Shown here: piece after piece, positions 31,165-40,999 of the stretch | Layout: each line of letters begins with the position of its first letter | How positions within the stretch are numbered: the first letter of the stretch is position 1 | From: Rhodococcus sp. (in: high G+C Gram-positive bacteria) | GTDB taxonomy: Bacteria > Actinomycetota > Actinomycetes > Mycobacteriales > Mycobacteriaceae | DNA length: 64,000 bases | Direction: 5' to 3' | Assembly (NCBI RefSeq): GCF_023264675.1 | Contig: NZ_JAHFVG010000017.1 | Coordinates: 1-64,000 of the forward strand | The notes under the pieces: generated by a model | Databases searched by the model: none | Told to the model about the DNA's origin: nothing | The model's input: only the letters and a program-made list of their open reading frames with translations | Translations under genes and position numbers: made by a program

Positions 31165-32065
31165 TTTCGACAAGACACCGGAGGCAGACAAGACGGACGG
31201 CTTCGGCGAGCCGTTCGATTACGACCCGACGGCCGAGGCGTCGTTGTCGGAGCAGCCGGGCACGTCGGACTCGGCATCGAACTCGTCGTCGAGCGGTCCG
31301 GGCTGGGACACCTACGCCGGTGTGGGAAACGGACCGGGGTGGGGTGAAATGCCGAGCTATCCGGCACCACTGGATTCGACCACGAATCTCTCGGCTGGGC
31401 CCAACCCGACCGAAAGCTATCCGCTGCCCGGGTATCCGGTCGATGCGGACGGAACACAGGCGTATCCGACTGCCTTCGGTCAGCAGACGCCGTCTGCGGA
31501 CTCCGGCGGGTGGAATCCTGCCGTCTCCGGGCAGGTCCAGCCTCAGCAACAGCACTATCCAGCGGCCCAGTATCCACAGAACCAGTACCCCTCGGCCCAG
31601 TACCCGCAGAACCAGTACCCACCAGCCCAGTACCCGAACGCCCAGTACCCGCAACCTCCGTATACGCAGTCTCCGTTTCCTCAGGGGCAGCAGTACCCGC
31701 CTGGTCAGTATTCGCCGCCGGGTTACGGCTATCCACCGGCTCCGGTCCACGTCCATTTCGCCGGGGGGAACGATGCTCCTTTCGGCCGGGATCCGATCAC
31801 CGGGCAACCCTTGTCGGACAAGTCGAAGGTTGCGGCCGGACTATTGCAGATCTTCCTCGGCGGTTTCGGTGCGGGTCGCTTCTACATCGGCAGCAACGGG
31901 ATTGCGGTGGCGCAGCTTCTGTTGCTTGTCTTCGGCTGGCTGACGGTGTTTTTCGGAGTCGGTGCGCTGGTTCTGCTCGGTCTCGGAGTCTGGGTAGTGA
32001 TCGACGGAATCATGATGCTGGTCGGCAGCGTGAAGGACGGCCATGGACGTACACTGCGAAACTGA
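31157..32065 (+). CDS. TM2-domain membrane protein with Tyr/Pro/Gln-rich N-terminus (copy A)
   Basis: The 302-aa protein is built of a long disordered half (residues 1-205) and a C-terminal TM2 domain (GRDPITGQPLSDKSKVAAGL onwards, with two hydrophobic segments and the loop GGFGAGRFYIGSNG). The middle holds repeats of type AQYPQNQYP. Its start overlaps the lgt stop by 8 nt. A tandem paralogue follows. TM2 proteins are of uncertain function. Rv1615-type TM2 genes lie after lgt in mycobacteria too, but this long low-complexity version is distinctive. Confidence 0.85.
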   Translation: MVDFDKTPEADKTDGFGEPFDYDPTAEASLSEQPGTSDSASNSSSSGPGWDTYAGVGNGPGWGEMPSYPAPLDSTTNLSAGPNPTESYPLPGYPVDADGTQAYPTAFGQQTPSADSGGWNPAVSGQVQPQQQHYPAAQYPQNQYPSAQYPQNQYPPAQYPNAQYPQPPYTQSPFPQGQQYPPGQYSPPGYGYPPAPVHVHFAGGNDAPFGRDPITGQPLSDKSKVAAGLLQIFLGGFGAGRFYIGSNGIAVAQLLLLVFGWLTVFFGVGALVLLGLGVWVVIDGIMMLVGSVKDGHGRTLRN

Positions 32066-32121
32066 CGTGAGCTGAACACAGCTGACGTCGCTCGTATCGG
32101 ACCGACATTTTCGAGGAGTGC

Positions 32122-33048
32122 ATGGTGACCGAGCCAGAGAAGAATTCCGGGGACAGTTCGGATTCCTCGGGCGCCGATTCGCACCCCGAGTTCTCGTCGC
32201 CGTTCGATTACGACGCTACGGCCGAGGCATCGCTGTCGGAACCGCCGGCGACGTCGGAGACCGGCCCGGTGACGGGCGCTACGGGTTCGGGTTCCGGGTC
32301 CGGCCCAGGATGGGACGTGCATTCCGGGATCGGTAACGGTCCTGGTTGGGGCGAATCGCCCAGTTACCCCCCACCCACTACTCCGCCGACCGACTACCCG
32401 TCACCGCAGAGTTCCGGAGAGTCCTCGACGATCAGCTTCGACAAGGCGCCCAGTTCGCCCGAGTACGGCAGCGATCCGGCGTACGGAACCGGCCCCACGT
32501 ACGGATCCGATCCCGCCTACGGCGCAGGTCCCGTGTACGGGCCGCCTGATCCGAACTACGCGCAGCCTGGGCAGTTCAACCAGGCGAACCCGAACTATCC
32601 GCCACCCGGTGACTCCGCCCAGTCCGGAAATTTCCAGGCTGGTTACCCACCGCCGGGATACCCGCAGGCCGGCTACCCACCGCCGGGGTATCAGCAAGGC
32701 GGGCAGCCCGGCGGGTACGGGCCACCCCCGGGCTACGCTCCGCAACCCGTCTACGGCGGCTACCAGTCCGGACCGTACGGGCAGGATCCGATGGCTCCGT
32801 ACGGACGGCATCCGGTCACCGGCGAGCCGCTGTCGGACAAGTCGAAGCTGACCGGTGGGTTGTTGGGGATTCTGCTGGGCGCCTTCGGTGCCGGGCGTTT
32901 CTACCTCAATCAGCCGGGCATCGCCATCGCGCAGATCGCCGTGACGTGGTTGACGTGCGGAATCGGCGGGATCTGGCCGCTTGTCGACGGCATCATGATG
33001 CTCACCGGCAGCGTTCGGGACGAGCACGGTCGGCCGTTGCGGGACTGA
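32122..33048 (+). CDS. TM2-domain membrane protein with Gly/Tyr/Pro-rich N-terminus (copy B)
   Basis: The 308-aa paralogue of the gene before it. The TM2 domain (GRHPVTGEPLSDKSKLTGGL, then GAFGAGRFYLNQPG) fills the C-terminal 85 residues. The rest is disordered and carries repeats such as GYPPPGY and DPAYG. Two blocks of the first half match copy A: FDYD-TAEASLSE and GNGPGWGE-PSYP. GAGGAG precedes the ATG. It is likely co-transcribed with copy A and lgt; function unknown, possibly at the cell envelope. Confidence 0.85.
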   Translation: MVTEPEKNSGDSSDSSGADSHPEFSSPFDYDATAEASLSEPPATSETGPVTGATGSGSGSGPGWDVHSGIGNGPGWGESPSYPPPTTPPTDYPSPQSSGESSTISFDKAPSSPEYGSDPAYGTGPTYGSDPAYGAGPVYGPPDPNYAQPGQFNQANPNYPPPGDSAQSGNFQAGYPPPGYPQAGYPPPGYQQGGQPGGYGPPPGYAPQPVYGGYQSGPYGQDPMAPYGRHPVTGEPLSDKSKLTGGLLGILLGAFGAGRFYLNQPGIAIAQIAVTWLTCGIGGIWPLVDGIMMLTGSVRDEHGRPLRD

Positions 33049-33204
33049 CGTTTCCGGATTCGCACCGTCGGCCGACTCCCACGATTGTCCCGTTTGTCAA
33101 GGCCTACGGTAGGCTCCCACTCAGTCGGTCGGTGACCGAATTCCTTCGCGGGCCAGAGTTGTCCCGGTAAACCCGTTCAGTGAAACAAGAGTTCTCGACG
33201 AGCC

Positions 33205-33210
33205 TAAAAT
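33205..33210 (+). promoter_or_regulatory. Candidate -10 for gltB
   Basis: TAAAAT lies about 107 nt before the gltB start in the 268-nt gap after the TM2 gene. No good -35 is seen. A small palindrome CGGTC-GGT-GACCG (33126-33138) lies upstream and might be a nitrogen-control site. No open frame with coding character occurs in the gap. Confidence 0.35.
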
Positions 33211-33316
33211 GGTCGTCGGAGCTGATCGCCAACGGAGTTGCCGAGAAACGTGATGGCGCCGTGGTCGGCGTCGCTCGCTCGACGGCTGCTCCCTGGCCGA
33301 GAGGGAGGTGGCGGAC

Positions 33317-36300
33317 GTGCTGTTCTCACAGTTGCCGGCGGCGCAGGGGCTCTACGACCCGGCGAACGAGCAGGATTCCTGCGGTGTAGCCATGATCGCC
33401 GATATTGCCGGTCGTCGATCGCACGGCATCGTCGCGGATGGGGTACTCGCGCTGGAGAATCTCGAACATCGCGGCGCGGCGGGCGCGGAGCCGAACAGCG
33501 GGGACGGTGCGGGCATACTGCTGCAGCTGCCGGTCGAGCTGTTGGCTTCTTTGGTCGACTTCCCGCTTCCCGAACCTGCATCGGACGGCAGCACCACGTT
33601 CGCTGCCGGGATCTGCTTCCTTCCCCAGGGCGTACGTGAGCGCACCGCCGCCGTCGAGCGCGTCGAATCGATCGCTGCCGACGAGGGCCTCGAACTACTG
33701 GGATGGTGCGAAGTCGAGGTGGACCCGGACAAGGCCGATATCGGTCTGACGGCGCTCGGCTGTATGCCACACATGTCCTACCTGTTCGTCGCTGCCCCCG
33801 CCGTGGACGGTCGACGCCCAGGAGGTCTTGAACTCGACCGTCTGGTGTACGCCCTCCGCAAACGCTCCGAGCGCGTGACGCCCGAGATCGAAGAAGCCGG
33901 AACCGGATTGTTCTTCCCGTCGCTGTCGGCTCGCACCATCGTCTACAAGGGCATGCTGACGACGATGCAGTTGCCGCTGTATTTTCCAGATCTTCGCAAC
34001 CCGTTGTGTATGAGCGCAATTGCCATCGTGCACAGCCGCTTCTCCACCAATACTTTCCCGTCGTGGCCTCTGGCTCACCCGCATCGCTACGTCGCTCACA
34101 ACGGAGAGATCAATACTGTCAAAGGCAACCGGAACCGGATGCGCGCCCGAGAGGCAATGCTCTCCAGCTCACTGATTCCCGGCGATCTGCAGCGGCTGTA
34201 CCCCATCTGTAATCCCGAGGGCTCGGACTCGGTGTCGCTCGACGAGGTACTCGAACTGCTGCATCTGGGCGGCAGGAGCGTCCCGCACGTGGTGATGATG
34301 ATGGTCCCCGAGCCGTGGGAGAACCATCTGAGCATGGAGCCGGACGTGCGGGCGTTCTATCAGTTCCATGCGTCGATCATGGAGGCGTGGGACGGTCCTG
34401 CCTGCGTGACGTTCACCGACGGCGCCTATGTCGGAGCAGTTCTCGATCGGAACGGTCTTCGTCCCGGACGCTGGTGGCAGACGGCCGACGGTCGCATCAT
34501 TCTTGCCAGTGAGGCGGGCGTACTGGACGTGCCGCAGGCAGATGTGGTGGCCAAGGGGCGACTGGAGCCGGGCAAGATGTTCCTCGTCGATACCGCCGAA
34601 GGTCGGATCGTTCCGGATGCGGAGATCAAAACGCAGTTGGCTCGACAGCACCCGTACCAGGAGTGGCTGCACGCAGGCCTTCTCGAGATCAAGAGTCTGC
34701 CGGAGCGTGCCCACGTTCAGTACAACCATGATTCCGTCGTGCGCAGGCAGGTGGCGTTCGGCTACACCGAAGAAGATCTGCGGGTCGTCCTGACGCCGAT
34801 GGCGGCGTCGGGCGGGGAACCGTTGGGCTCCATGGGAACCGACACCCCGCCAGCCGTGTTGTCACAGCGTTCGAAGCAGTTGTACGACTACTTCATCGAA
34901 CTTTTCGCGCAGGTCACCAACCCGCCACTCGATTCCATCCGCGAAGAGATCGTCACGTCTCTCTCTCGTGTCATGGGGCCCGAGCAGAACCTGTTGGAGC
35001 CTACGGCGGCGTCGTGCCGCCAGATCGTCCTGCCCTGGCCGGTGCTCGACAACGACGAGCTGAACAAGATCATTCACATCAACGACGACGGCGACCACCC
35101 TGGCCTGTCGGCGACCGTGCTTCGCGGCCTCTACGAGGTGGAACGAGGAGGCGAAGGACTGGCCGAGGCCATCGAGGAGTTGCGACGGCGCGCAAGCGAC
35201 GCCATCGCCGCAGGCTTCCGGACGCTGATCATCTCCGATCGCGATTCCGATCACACACACGCCCCGATTCCGTCTTTGCTGGCGACGTCGGCCGTGCACC
35301 ATCACTTGGTGCGTACCAAGGAGCGCACCAAGGTTGCACTCGTCGTCGAATCAGGTGACGCGCGCGAAGTGCACCATTTGGCTCTGCTGATCGGGTTCGG
35401 AGCCGCGGCAGTCAATCCCTACCTGGCGATGGAGTCCATCGAGGATCTCGTCGCCGAAGGCGAACTCACCGGCGTCGAGTCCTCGGCTGCGGTGCGGAAC
35501 TACTTGTACGGGCTCGGCAAGGGTGTGCTGAAGGTGATGTCGAAAATGGGCATCTCGACGGTCGGTTCCTACACCGGGGCACAGGTTTTCGAGGCGATCG
35601 GTCTCGATCGCGAGGTCGTTCGTGAGTACTTCAAGGGAACCGTCAGCAAGCTCGGTGGTGTCGGACTCGACGTACTGGCGGAGGAAGTGAAGCTGCGTCA
35701 TCGTCGTGCGTACCCGGAGAACCCGACCGACCGCGTGCACCGACGCCTCGACATCGGCGGCGAGTACCAGTTCCGGCGCGAAGGTGAATTGCATTTGTTC
35801 ACCCCGGAGACCGTGTTCCTGCTCCAACACGCCACACGCACCGGCCGCTACGACGTCTTCCAGAAGTACAGCAGCGAGGTCGATCGTCTTGCTCGGGAGG
35901 GTGGGGCGCTGCGTGGTTTGTTCGAGTTCAAGGAAGGTCTGCGTCAACCGGTTCCGCTCGACGAGGTGGAGTCAGCGGATTCGATCGTCACGCGGTTCAA
36001 CACCGGCGCAATGAGCTACGGATCCATCTCGGCCGAAGCTCACGAGACGATGGCTGTCGCGATGAACAACCTCGGAGGACGGTCCAACTCGGGAGAAGGC
36101 GGCGAAGACACCGACCGCCTGTACGACCCGTCCCGGCGAAGTGCCGTGAAACAGGTGGCCAGCGGCAGATTCGGCGTCACAAGCGACTACCTCGTCAATG
36201 CAACCGACATTCAGATCAAGATGGCTCAGGGCGCCAAGCCGGGCGAAGGTGGCCAGCTACCGGGCTACAAGGTGTATCCGTGGGTCGCCAAGACGCGGCA

Positions 36301-37900
36301 TTCGACGCCGGGCGTCGGGCTGATCTCGCCGCCGCCGCACCACGACATCTACTCCATCGAGGATCTGGCACAGCTGATTCATGATCTGAAGAATGCCAAC
36401 GAGAACGCGCGGGTCCATGTGAAGCTGGTCAGTTCCGTCGGTGTCGGTACGGTGGCGACGGGTGTGAGCAAGGCGCATGCGGACGTCGTGCTGATCTCCG
36501 GCTACGACGGTGGTACCGGCGCTGCGCCGTTGACCTCGCTCAAGCATGCAGGGGCGCCGTGGGAGATCGGCCTCGCGGACGCACAGCAGACGTTGGTTCT
36601 CAACGGACTTCGAGATCGAATCACCGTGCAGTGCGACGGCGGTATGCGAACCGGACGTGATGTCATCGTCGCAGCATTGCTCGGCGCAGAGGAGTTCGGT
36701 TTCTCCACCGCTCCGCTCATCGTGGCCGGGTGCATCATGATGCGTGTGTGTCACCTCGACACGTGTCCGGTCGGCGTGGCGACGCAGAACCCGGAACTGC
36801 GCAAGCGATTCACCGGCAAGCCCGAGTTCTTGGAAGACTTCTTCCGATTCGTCGCCGAGGACGTGCGAAAGTATCTGGCGCAACTCGGTTTTCGTAGCAT
36901 CGACGAGGCCGTCGGGCATGCCGATGCGCTGGAGACCTCGGTGGGGGTCGCGCACTGGAAGAGCAAGGGCCTCGACCTCTCGCCCATCTTCGCGATGCCG
37001 ACCGACCAACACGGTGCCCCGATGACGCAGCGCAGGCGCTTGCGGGATCAGGATCACGGGTTGGATCTCGCCCTGGACCGGACTCTCATCCAGCTGGCCG
37101 AAGGTGCACTCGAAGACGCGCATCCGGTGAAGCTGGAGCTTCCCGTCCGCAACGTCAACCGCACGGTCGGAACGTTGCTCGGATCCGAAGTGACGAGGAG
37201 GTACGGCGGCAACGGCCTTCCCGACGACACCATTCGCGTCGAACTGACGGGGTCCGCAGGCCAGTCGCTCGGCGCTTTCCTACCCGCCGGAATCACCATC
37301 GACCTCGTCGGTGACACCAACGACTATGTCGGCAAGGGGCTTTCGGGCGGACGCATCGTGGTGCGGCCATCGCCGGACGCGACCTTCGTGGCCGAGGACA
37401 ACGTCATCGCGGGCAACACCATTCTGTACGGTGCGACCGCGGGCGAGGTGTATCTGCGCGGCCGCGTGGGTGAGCGGTTCGCCGTACGCAATTCGGGGGC
37501 GATCGCCGTCAACGAGGGCGTCGGCGACCACGCGTTCGAGTACATGACCGGAGGCCGCGTGGTGGTACTCGGTCCGACCGGCCGCAACATGGCCGCCGGA
37601 ATGTCGGGCGGAATCGCATATGTCCTCGGACTCGATGAGAGCAATGTGAACATGGCGATGGTCTCGTTGCAGAAGCCGGACCCCGACGATCTGGCCTTCT
37701 TGCGCGAGACCGTCGACAGGCATCGGTCGTGGACCGGGTCCGCAGTGGCGGCGTCGTTGCTGGCCGATTGGCCACGCAGGTCGGCGTTGTTCACCAAGAT
37801 CATGCCCGTCGACTACCAGCGAGTGCTGGAAGCGACGTCGATGGCCCGAGCCGAAGGCCGCGATGTCGACGCCGCCATCATGGAGGCTGCACGTGGCTGA
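33317..37900 (+). CDS. gltB: Glutamate synthase (NADPH) large subunit GltB
   Basis: Makes two glutamates from glutamine and 2-oxoglutarate with GltD. Of 1527 aa, residues about 22-430 form the class II glutaminase with an N-terminal nucleophile Cys22 ([12 protein letters not shown]), so a 21-residue propeptide must be cut. Then come a central domain, the FMN barrel ([42 protein letters not shown]), the 3Fe-4S motif [15 protein letters not shown] and the beta-helix domain ([18 protein letters not shown]). The GTG at 33317 has GAGGGAGG at good distance; GTG 33308 is an alternative. The stop lies in a repeat shared with the gltD start. Confidence 0.97.
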   Translation: MLFSQLPAAQGLYDPANEQDSCGVAMIADIAGRRSHGIVADGVLALENLEHRGAAGAEPNSGDGAGILLQLPVELLASLVDFPLPEPASDGSTTFAAGICFLPQGVRERTAAVERVESIAADEGLELLGWCEVEVDPDKADIGLTALGCMPHMSYLFVAAPAVDGRRPGGLELDRLVYALRKRSERVTPEIEEAGTGLFFPSLSARTIVYKGMLTTMQLPLYFPDLRNPLCMSAIAIVHSRFSTNTFPSWPLAHPHRYVAHNGEINTVKGNRNRMRAREAMLSSSLIPGDLQRLYPICNPEGSDSVSLDEVLELLHLGGRSVPHVVMMMVPEPWENHLSMEPDVRAFYQFHASIMEAWDGPACVTFTDGAYVGAVLDRNGLRPGRWWQTADGRIILASEAGVLDVPQADVVAKGRLEPGKMFLVDTAEGRIVPDAEIKTQLARQHPYQEWLHAGLLEIKSLPERAHVQYNHDSVVRRQVAFGYTEEDLRVVLTPMAASGGEPLGSMGTDTPPAVLSQRSKQLYDYFIELFAQVTNPPLDSIREEIVTSLSRVMGPEQNLLEPTAASCRQIVLPWPVLDNDELNKIIHINDDGDHPGLSATVLRGLYEVERGGEGLAEAIEELRRRASDAIAAGFRTLIISDRDSDHTHAPIPSLLATSAVHHHLVRTKERTKVALVVESGDAREVHHLALLIGFGAAAVNPYLAMESIEDLVAEGELTGVESSAAVRNYLYGLGKGVLKVMSKMGISTVGSYTGAQVFEAIGLDREVVREYFKGTVSKLGGVGLDVLAEEVKLRHRRAYPENPTDRVHRRLDIGGEYQFRREGELHLFTPETVFLLQHATRTGRYDVFQKYSSEVDRLAREGGALRGLFEFKEGLRQPVPLDEVESADSIVTRFNTGAMSYGSISAEAHETMAVAMNNLGGRSNSGEGGEDTDRLYDPSRRSAVKQVASGRFGVTSDYLVNATDIQIKMAQGAKPGEGGQLPGYKVYPWVAKTRHSTPGVGLISPPPHHDIYSIEDLAQLIHDLKNANENARVHVKLVSSVGVGTVATGVSKAHADVVLISGYDGGTGAAPLTSLKHAGAPWEIGLADAQQTLVLNGLRDRITVQCDGGMRTGRDVIVAALLGAEEFGFSTAPLIVAGCIMMRVCHLDTCPVGVATQNPELRKRFTGKPEFLEDFFRFVAEDVRKYLAQLGFRSIDEAVGHADALETSVGVAHWKSKGLDLSPIFAMPTDQHGAPMTQRRRLRDQDHGLDLALDRTLIQLAEGALEDAHPVKLELPVRNVNRTVGTLLGSEVTRRYGGNGLPDDTIRVELTGSAGQSLGAFLPAGITIDLVGDTNDYVGKGLSGGRIVVRPSPDATFVAEDNVIAGNTILYGATAGEVYLRGRVGERFAVRNSGAIAVNEGVGDHAFEYMTGGRVVVLGPTGRNMAAGMSGGIAYVLGLDESNVNMAMVSLQKPDPDDLAFLRETVDRHRSWTGSAVAASLLADWPRRSALFTKIMPVDYQRVLEATSMARAEGRDVDAAIMEAARG

Positions 37901-37974
37901 TTCGCGAGAGCAATTCGATTGTGTTGCAGGGTATGCCGCTTCGCGGCTGATCATGGAGGCTGACCGTGGCTGAT
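37877..37974. repeat. Direct repeat duplicating the gltB-end/gltD-start junction
   Basis: A 25-bp segment at 37877-37901 recurs at 37950-37974 with only two differences (CA versus AC in the middle), 73 bp apart. Each copy carries GGAGG and a GTG-GCT-GAT start. The first copy belongs to the gltB end, the second is the functional gltD start region. Confidence 0.9.
37893..37973 (+). CDS. Bridging 26-codon reading frame between gltB and gltD
   Basis: Starting at the first-copy GTG, with GGAGG 8 nt upstream inside gltB, a frame runs 26 codons (MADSREQF... MEADRG) and stops 8 nt inside gltD. It overlaps gltB by 8 nt and gltD by 8 nt. Its first residues MADSRE imitate the gltD start MADPRG. It may be a relic of the original gltD start after a small duplication, or a coupling peptide that carries ribosomes to gltD. 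No function is claimed. Confidence 0.4.
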   Translation: MADSREQFDCVAGYAASRLIMEADRG

Positions 37975-39471
37975 CCTAGAGGATTTCTGAACGTCGTCAA
38001 GCGTGAGGCCGTCAAGCGGCCGATCGGCGAACGAGTCAAGGACTGGAACGAGGTCTACTCGCATCAGCCCGCGGAGCAGCGGGCCTCCGAGGTTTCCGAC
38101 CAGGCTCGTCGATGCATGGACTGCGGTATTCCGTTCTGTCACTCCGGAACTGCTGGTTGTCCGCTGGGCAATCTGATTCCCGAATGGAACGATCTGGTTC
38201 GCCGTGATCGGTGGGATGCGGCGAGCGATCGCCTTCACGCAACGAACAACTTCCCCGAGTTCACGGGCCGAGTCTGTCCGGCGCCGTGCGAGTCTGCCTG
38301 CGTCCTGTCGATTTCGGAAAGTGAAACCGGCGGAAGCGTGACGATCAAGCGCGTCGAGCAGACCATCGCCGATCTCGCCTGGGACGAAGGTTCGATCGTT
38401 CCGCAACCGCCGACGATCACGACCGGAAAGTCCGTCGCGGTAGTCGGATCCGGCCCGGCCGGGCTTGCGGCGGCTCAACAGTTGACCAGAGCCGGCCACG
38501 ACGTGACGGTATACGAGCGCGACGATCGCCTCGGCGGCTTGCTTCGGTACGGGATACCCGAGTTCAAGCTCGAGAAGTCCGTGCTCGATCAGCGACTCAT
38601 GCAGATGCGCGCCGAGGGAACGCATTTCATCACCGACTGCGAGGTGGGAATCGACTTCACCGTCGAGCAACTTCGCGCGCAGTACGACGCCGTGGTACTC
38701 GCCGTCGGCGCCCTGCGGGCACGGGACAACACCGCTGTCGAGGGTCGCGAACTCGGCGGGATCCATCTCGCGATGGAGCATCTCGTGCCGTCGAACAAGG
38801 AATGCGAAGGTGACGGCCCCACGTCGATCTCGGCCAAGGACAAGCACGTGGTCATCATCGGCGGCGGTGATACCGGTGCAGACTGCCTCGGTACCGCTCA
38901 CCGTCAGGGTGCGGCGTCGGTGACGCAGCTCGACTACAACCAGGCTCTTCCCGATGTGCGCGACGATTCGACGTCGCCGTGGCCGTCGTGGCCTCTGGTT
39001 CTGCGCACGTCCCCGGCACACGCCGAGGGTGGTGTGGTTCGCCATCAGGTTGCAGTGCAACGCTTCCTGGGCGACGAGAACGGCCAGGTGAGGGCAATGG
39101 TTCTCGCCGAGGTCGAGGTTCGGCGTGACGAGGACGGTCGGCGGATCATCACTCCGATGGGCGAAGAAGTGGAGCTTCCCTGCGATCTGGCGCTGTTTGC
39201 GATCGGCTTCGAAGGCGTCGAACACGGACCGCTCCTCGACGACTACGGCCTGGCGCTGACGCGTCGTGGTTCGTTGTCCTGCGGGCCGGACTGGCAGACG
39301 ACTGCTCCCGGTGTGTTCGTGTGCGGCGACGCCCACCGCGGCGCATCGCTCGTCGTATGGGCCATCGCCGAGGGTCGTTCGGCCGCGCACGGGGTCGACG
39401 CATTCCTCACCGGCCGGTCGGATCTGCCCTCGCCGGTGCATCCGACGGCATTGCCGCTGGCCGTGGTCTGA
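37966..39471 (+). CDS. gltD: Glutamate synthase small subunit GltD
   Basis: NADPH-oxidising subunit that feeds electrons to GltB. The 501-aa protein has the N-terminal cluster motifs CMDCGIPFC, GCPLGN and CPAPCESACVL, the FAD motif VVGSGPAGLAAAQQL and the second dinucleotide fold VVIIGGGDTGADCLGT, closing with GVFVCGDAHRGASLVVWAI. The GTG start (MADPRGFLN) fits the family and has GGAGG upstream from the duplicated junction. Confidence 0.97.
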   Translation: MADPRGFLNVVKREAVKRPIGERVKDWNEVYSHQPAEQRASEVSDQARRCMDCGIPFCHSGTAGCPLGNLIPEWNDLVRRDRWDAASDRLHATNNFPEFTGRVCPAPCESACVLSISESETGGSVTIKRVEQTIADLAWDEGSIVPQPPTITTGKSVAVVGSGPAGLAAAQQLTRAGHDVTVYERDDRLGGLLRYGIPEFKLEKSVLDQRLMQMRAEGTHFITDCEVGIDFTVEQLRAQYDAVVLAVGALRARDNTAVEGRELGGIHLAMEHLVPSNKECEGDGPTSISAKDKHVVIIGGGDTGADCLGTAHRQGAASVTQLDYNQALPDVRDDSTSPWPSWPLVLRTSPAHAEGGVVRHQVAVQRFLGDENGQVRAMVLAEVEVRRDEDGRRIITPMGEEVELPCDLALFAIGFEGVEHGPLLDDYGLALTRRGSLSCGPDWQTTAPGVFVCGDAHRGASLVVWAIAEGRSAAHGVDAFLTGRSDLPSPVHPTALPLAVV

Positions 39472-39506
39472 ACCGATCCAGGTGTCTCCACCAGTGGCGA
39501 CGTCGG

Positions 39507-39522
39507 CCTACTGACCAGTAGG
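39507..39522. promoter_or_regulatory. 16-bp palindrome between gltD and pyk
   Basis: CCTACTG-AC-CAGTAGG is a perfect 7-bp inverted repeat with 2-nt centre, followed by GTCTTCTT. It can be an operator for pyk (start 59 nt on) or, as a 6-bp stem with a 4-nt loop and a T-rich tail, a weak gltD terminator. Confidence 0.45.
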
Positions 39523-39580
39523 GTCTTCTTGGGTACCTCTGCCATAGAGAAGGCGGGAGCTACCCGCTACGCTCGTGTCC

Positions 39581-40999
39581 GTGAGCCGACGTACGAAGAT
39601 CGTTTGCACCCTTGGACCTGCTACCGCCAGCGCCGACCGAATCCGTGAACTCGTCGAGAGTGGAATGGACGTCGCCCGACTGAATTTCAGCCATGGAGAT
39701 CATCCCGATCACCAGGCGAACTACGAATGGGTTCGGGCCGCCTCGAATGCCACCGGCAAAGCCGTCGGCATTCTCGCGGACCTTCAAGGCCCCAAGATCC
39801 GTCTCGGCCGGTTCGCCGAGGGTAAGACCACCTGGGCCAGCGGCGAATTGATTCGCATCACCGTCGACGAGTGCGACGGCACGCACGACCGCGTGTCGAC
39901 CACCTACAAGGAATTGGCGCGTGACGCCAAGGAAGGCGACCGCCTGCTCGTCGACGACGGCAAGGTGGGCCTCGTCGTCACCGGGATCGAAGGCAACGAC
40001 GTTCTCTGTCGAGTCACCGAAGGCGGCCCGGTCAGCAACAACAAGGGACTGTCCCTTCCCGGCATGGACGTCTCGGTACCTGCGTTGTCGGAGAAGGACA
40101 TCGCCGACCTCGAGTTCGCACTGCAGCTCGGATGCGACTTCATCGCGTTGTCGTTCGTTCGTTCCCCCGCCGATGTCGAACTCGTTCACGCCATCATGGA
40201 TCGCGTTGGTCGTCGCGTCCCGGTGATCGCCAAGCTGGAGAAGCCCGAAGCCGTCGACAACCTCGAAGCCATCGTGCTCGCGTTCGACGCCGTCATGGTT
40301 GCCCGCGGTGACCTCGGCGTCGAGTTGCCGCTCGAGCAGGTTCCGCTCGTTCAGAAGCGTGCGATCCAGATCGCCCGCGCCAACGCCAAGCCGGTCATCG
40401 TTGCGACGCAGATGCTCGAATCGATGATCGAGAACTCGCGCCCGACGCGTGCCGAAGCGTCCGACGTCGCCAACGCCGTGTTGGACGGCACCGACGCAGT
40501 GATGCTGTCCGGTGAGACTTCCGTCGGTAAGTACGTGATGGAGACCGTGCGCACGATGGCGCGGATCGTGGAGACCGTCGAGACCGAAGGCGACAGCGTG
40601 CCGCCGCTGACTCATGTTCCGCGTACCAAGCGTGGGGTCATCTCGTACGCAGCGCGTGATATCGGTGAGCGTCTCGACGCCAAGGCGCTTGTGGCCTTCA
40701 CCCAGTCGGGCGACACGGTCCGGCGTCTTGCACGCCTGCACACCTCGCTTCCGTTGTTGGCCTTCACCTCGATTTCCGAGGTTCGCTCGCAGTTGGCTCT
40801 GAGCTGGGGAACCGAAACGTTCCTCGTGCCCGAGGTCGCCACCACCGACGCGATGGTGCTCGAGGTGGACAAGGCACTTCTCGAACTCGGCCGCTACAAC
40901 AAGGGTGATCAGGTCGTTATCGTCGCCGGAGCGCCTCCCGGCACAGTAGGCTCGACCAACTTGATCCACGTGCACCGAATTGGAGAAGAGGACCGGTAA
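39581..40999 (+). CDS. pyk: Pyruvate kinase
   Basis: Last glycolytic step: PEP and ADP to pyruvate and ATP. The 472-aa protein has TKIVCTLGPATAS, ARLNFSHGDH, the substrate loop VIAKLEKPEA, MVARGDLGVELP, the magnesium/PEP motif TQMLESMI and DGTDAVMLSGETSVGKY, and a normal C-terminal effector domain. Of two close GTGs I use the second (MSRRTKIVCTLGP): TACGCT at 39568-39573 ends 7 nt before it, which fits leaderless transcription. tesB begins at the next base after its stop. Confidence 0.95.
   Translation: MSRRTKIVCTLGPATASADRIRELVESGMDVARLNFSHGDHPDHQANYEWVRAASNATGKAVGILADLQGPKIRLGRFAEGKTTWASGELIRITVDECDGTHDRVSTTYKELARDAKEGDRLLVDDGKVGLVVTGIEGNDVLCRVTEGGPVSNNKGLSLPGMDVSVPALSEKDIADLEFALQLGCDFIALSFVRSPADVELVHAIMDRVGRRVPVIAKLEKPEAVDNLEAIVLAFDAVMVARGDLGVELPLEQVPLVQKRAIQIARANAKPVIVATQMLESMIENSRPTRAEASDVANAVLDGTDAVMLSGETSVGKYVMETVRTMARIVETVETEGDSVPPLTHVPRTKRGVISYAARDIGERLDAKALVAFTQSGDTVRRLARLHTSLPLLAFTSISEVRSQLALSWGTETFLVPEVATTDAMVLEVDKALLELGRYNKGDQVVIVAGAPPGTVGSTNLIHVHRIGEEDR

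Noticed and set aside
31540..31720. QYP-rich repeat tract of the first TM2 gene as a pseudogene or sequencing artefact
   Set aside because: The frame continues into an intact TM2 domain, and the neighbouring paralogue has its own different repeats, so it is a genuine low-complexity region.
33308..33316. Longer GltB start at GTG 33308
   Set aside because: Possible, but the purine-rich GAGGGAGG then overlaps the start codon; GTG 33317 has better spacing. Kept as an alternative only.
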